From UBA2108 sp002713215 (lineage in GTDB: Bacteria > Bacteroidota > Bacteroidia > Flavobacteriales_G > Salibacteraceae): a stretch of 64,000 nt of DNA. Where the stretch lies: positions 1 through 64,000 of the forward strand of contig CALAPY010000032.1 in assembly GCA_937891015.1 (NCBI GenBank). The letters are read 5' to 3'. The notes under the pieces were generated by a model. It ran no database searches, was not told the origin of the DNA, and saw only the letters and a program-made list of their open reading frames with translations. Made by a program: the position numbers and the translations under genes. Below, piece by piece: positions 63,401-64,000 of the stretch. Position 1 is the stretch's first letter; every line of letters starts with the position of its first letter.

Positions 63401-63801
63401 ACATGAAAATTACGCTCAAAGAAGAATGTACATTGGCAAGTTTACCTGTCAATTTGTACAGAAAGAGCAACATTATTGACGGCTGGCAGCGATTTGAATA
63501 TTCCGTTGAAATTCCTTCCTCTTACAACATTAATAACAACCTAAAACTTACATTCGAAAACGAACAGACTAGCGACAAAAGCTACATTGATGATATTCGA
63601 ATTCACCCTTTTAATTCTCAAATGGTTACTTCCGTTTTTGACCCAATAACCCTCAGGTTAAGTGCAGAATTAGACAATAGCAATTTTGCAACCTTTTATT
63701 CCTACAATGAGGATGGCCAAATGGTAACTACCAGAGTTGAAACCATAAACGGGATTCATACCACTGTGGAAAACCGAACTTCAAATATTAAAAACTACTA
63801 A
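57400..63801 (+). CDS. Giant YD/RHS-like surface protein
   Basis: A 2133-residue exported protein. Residues 1-36 look like a long signal or membrane anchor. A conserved entry region follows (DINQMVDPATGNFKYSIPVL, LNYSAGITMEQEASWVGLGW), as in many giant YD/RHS-like proteins of Bacteroidota. The body is a long array of beta strands with few motifs. Residues about 1880-2090 look like a carbohydrate-binding-type sandwich (FSYKTGTKYLISFWLKEAS, DDIRIHPF). The last 55 residues carry one YD-like repeat (LRLSAELDNSNFATFYSYNE). The RHS core with autocleavage motif and toxic tip is absent. It is coupled (ATGA) to the 54866 gene, and a third gene begins one base after its stop. Confidence 0.85.
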   Translation: MKNLRRPLIKKIFAHLMSFLTLIGTINFPLDLLATSGVDQQTHSTGSVDINQMVDPATGNFKYSIPVLNIEGYPLNLNYSAGITMEQEASWVGLGWSLSPGAISRTVRGLPDDFKGDPIDQEMSFKKDETWGVHISGETEIAGTNGKDNKGNSGSIGLGFGLSENSYLGKGVTFGVSFGMDINDNVSVGLNANNNSQTGINIIPSMSFSAKSKGNSESLGVNTKVGVGIPMNSREGLRGISVSKELNLDGRNPSTRDVYRGQTQYGLVGSTSFLPFGTQSFVPQSTYERVLFAKSVDLGVGGEVKWGTIKGSVKVTNLVQTIEKTSWDNPSYGYLYSEDADDKSILDFNREFSGQVTEEHPRMPFTSLMPDAFVASASGLNLNFRAHRSDVGQVYDPEMTEKSRKGDAGAHVAFGEIAKAGADYTDVKLVQQTGRWNDEGFEAFEFWKEDEIHSGANKHNVETYEFRAAGDQGRTNNEIIIASSGGDDLDQYLPIAPHVNTPTNEYYRTSGSRGTYSSKEEYLKESLRPRNFSITALTAKEASIIGLNKSIKNYTGHKFSASAGNTATLEVDKKIYGEYSPIDRTSGSIYKDHHLHEYSITNDAGVRYVYGNPIYSIKEKEVSFSVDAPSHDNHKTGLITYSSNNNSVSNTRGSSNSFNSKSVPAHATQILLSAVLSSDYVDVTGDGPTPDDKGGYTKFNYSKVNSNYAWRNPYGQNQAKFNPMSYYTESGKTGEDDDMASYIYGEKEIWYLHSIESKNYVAEFTLSTRDDGYGVIDENGGQNTSSSQALKKLDEINLYTRAEKIKAEALGTTATPIKTVHFEYDYSLCQNTPSNKNTTAGETGKLTLKKVYNTYGNSGVRSKLTPYIFSYADTDHDGTLGPDIDITPNIISPKKYISTNPDYNSAATDRWGMYKPEPEYWQTPLTKFTNVPSNMEFPYTTNKKIEADAIAACWNLSTIYTPSGSRIDIDYEMDSYKYVQDKKVMKMYPVKGFTKEISGPTPSAADNLLYVDREDYIDNYFYLWVDISEDEVDGSLSSNEALEYFKENYLGDISSNLLFKMFMDYRGGDLNNKDAYDYVTGYSDIERDKVGIVKSSGSSIYDLAYIKLDEVRIDDFFGRTIHPISKAGFEHAWANLNSKVSPGINPSGTTFSDVKVFEQMIDDFKSLLKGRNHILMKKGLANSVFAARSFVRLYSPSEKFGGGHRVKKLQVHDNWENMDSDGYNSSHGVQYFYQLKDGETTSGVNTYEPRFGGEDNPFKQPEKYAIKRVLANDHHLYMEKPFGEFMLPNPNVMYSRVLITALESPWIEDHSKGHSVNEYYTAKDYPITFDHISMITNLDKPSALERLFKTNSYLELKASQGFVIGLNDMHGKIKSTASYRGKEREKELISKTTYNYKNNLDNMFRTADNNGIISSNESEFSKDIDITLDTRYSYNLAKTMPYKVNFDLSMAGNFPLVLGLPFTMSTKDEKVFKSATISKVISTYGILESTTTNTPAVSNTITRWILDENTRSVIREKSINAFGDELIRNNLPAYYAYSGMSQSSLNEGITVVEDALPPAGVLNGEDIVEFSYRKYFHPGDEVLIYDLDVDSYIPYRYWVVEVRDEATSGPCSYNPYILMNRAGRMFKRADLGYTNLHKLKFKIVRSGRRNHLNPSIENSLVRSNTTNAAMASMFFASKSGINFLSEVLSASANEYSDIWRMKGVPENKSATCAFTYSNYCLNKKVTSEFNPYVNGILGNWRPTTSYVPYLTRNQNRKSTPTQSRIVLKDNGHFQIQPAWYKSPTTSAQIDITASNWLKGESVRNYTENGIPVESSNNLNIFSSAAVGFNSSVIEMKVQNAELINVMSEDFEDIVYLDESNGSPLRNLYTFSNLADPVFPSSNTITTQYDCNNNTFNFPLSTEVVITDNYSHTGKYSLQIKEGKSAEVIRQVGDLMGPTASPPFITDQCTTLTDPDVKYEIQKDNIIPLFSYKTGTKYLISFWLKEASEPVIGSDPVISYNNMKITLKEECTLASLPVNLYRKSNIIDGWQRFEYSVEIPSSYNINNNLKLTFENEQTSDKSYIDDIRIHPFNSQMVTSVFDPITLRLSAELDNSNFATFYSYNEDGQMVTTRVETINGIHTTVENRTSNIKNY

Positions 63802-63802
63802 A

Positions 63803-64000
63803 ATGCCAAGATTAATTGTTACATGTCTCGCTAGCCTGGCCTTTGGAGTAATTTATTCCCAATCCCTGGATTTCAAATCTTTAATGAAGAAATACTCCTC
63901 AGCCAATCAGTTACACTTATCCAGTACAATCTACTTAATATCAATCAACAACCCATCGGTTAATCAGTCCATGAGTTTTGAGTCTTATAGACGGGGAAAA
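63803..64000 (+). CDS. Exported protein of unknown function, cut by window end
   Basis: The first 66 codons of a gene that runs past the window. ATG 63803 begins a signal peptide (MPRLIVTCLASLAFGVIYSQ) followed by SLDFKSLMKKYSSANQLHLS. It starts one base after the stop of the giant YD/RHS-like gene, so it is the third gene of that operon. Too little is visible for a family call. Confidence 0.75.
   Translation, partial: MPRLIVTCLASLAFGVIYSQSLDFKSLMKKYSSANQLHLSSTIYLISINNPSVNQSMSFESYRRGK

Overview
The window looks like chromosome from a member of the Bacteroidota, most likely a marine Flavobacteriia-type lineage. The evidence is four proteins ending in type IX secretion (T9SS) type A sorting domains or close variants, TAnnTTTG-type -7 promoter boxes, starts without clear Shine-Dalgarno sequences, an AT-rich composition, a CzcA-TolC fusion, and a very large YD/RHS-like surface protein. 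I see no rRNA, tRNA, CRISPR array, insertion sequence or prophage. The taxonomic call is inference; no marker gene was compared.

Layout. (1) 1-2.5 kb: replication and repair genes (DUF721/DciA-like, recF) on the minus strand, then a divergent TPR membrane protein. (2) 2.7-6.6 kb: a secreted protein with three LamG units. (3) 6.6-13.2 kb, minus strand: a His-rich exported protein, a CzcA-type RND pump fused to its outer membrane channel, a His-rich lipoprotein adaptor and a pterin dehydratase. The first three form a heavy-metal efflux operon. (4) 13.3-31.5 kb: a polysaccharide locus in short blocks facing both ways. It has three polytopic GT39/ArnT-like enzymes, an MBOAT O-acyltransferase with two AlgX/AlgJ-like partners, a three-domain GT2 protein with a Wzm/Wzt-type ABC exporter, two GT4 enzymes, an O-antigen-ligase-like protein and the stump of an FkbM-type methyltransferase. 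(5) 31.5-45.2 kb: housekeeping genes (DUF1456, DEAD-box helicase, rpsA, HxlR regulator with a broken neighbour, tandem USP, uvrB, MBL hydrolase, DUF2490, menB, queD). (6) 45-49 kb: a hypothetical protein, DUF427 and the ergothioneine pair egtB-egtD. (7) 49-53 kb: an ECF sigma factor, an overlapping membrane/beta-barrel protein, a T9SS cargo protein and a double-Kazal lipoprotein. (8) 53-54.6 kb: a translationally coupled SRPBCC-YdeI-GNAT operon. (9) 54.9-64 kb: a T9SS-like protein coupled to a 2133-residue YD/RHS-like protein and the start of a third secreted protein.

Most notable observations. The sigma gene and the T9SS gene two genes downstream share a two-block promoter, GTCATGCATC then 16 nt then GT[A/G]TCTA, at nearly the same distance from their starts, so this looks like a small self-contained ECF regulon. 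A palindromic element encoding an ASAKAS-type peptide lies in frame inside rpsA and inside a DUF1456 gene, with a diverged third copy in rpsA. A GT4 gene has no normal start codon but has an A_AAA_AAA slippery run joining it to an upstream ATG. A perfect 13-bp-arm operator separates an HxlR regulator from a frameshifted NTF2-like gene.
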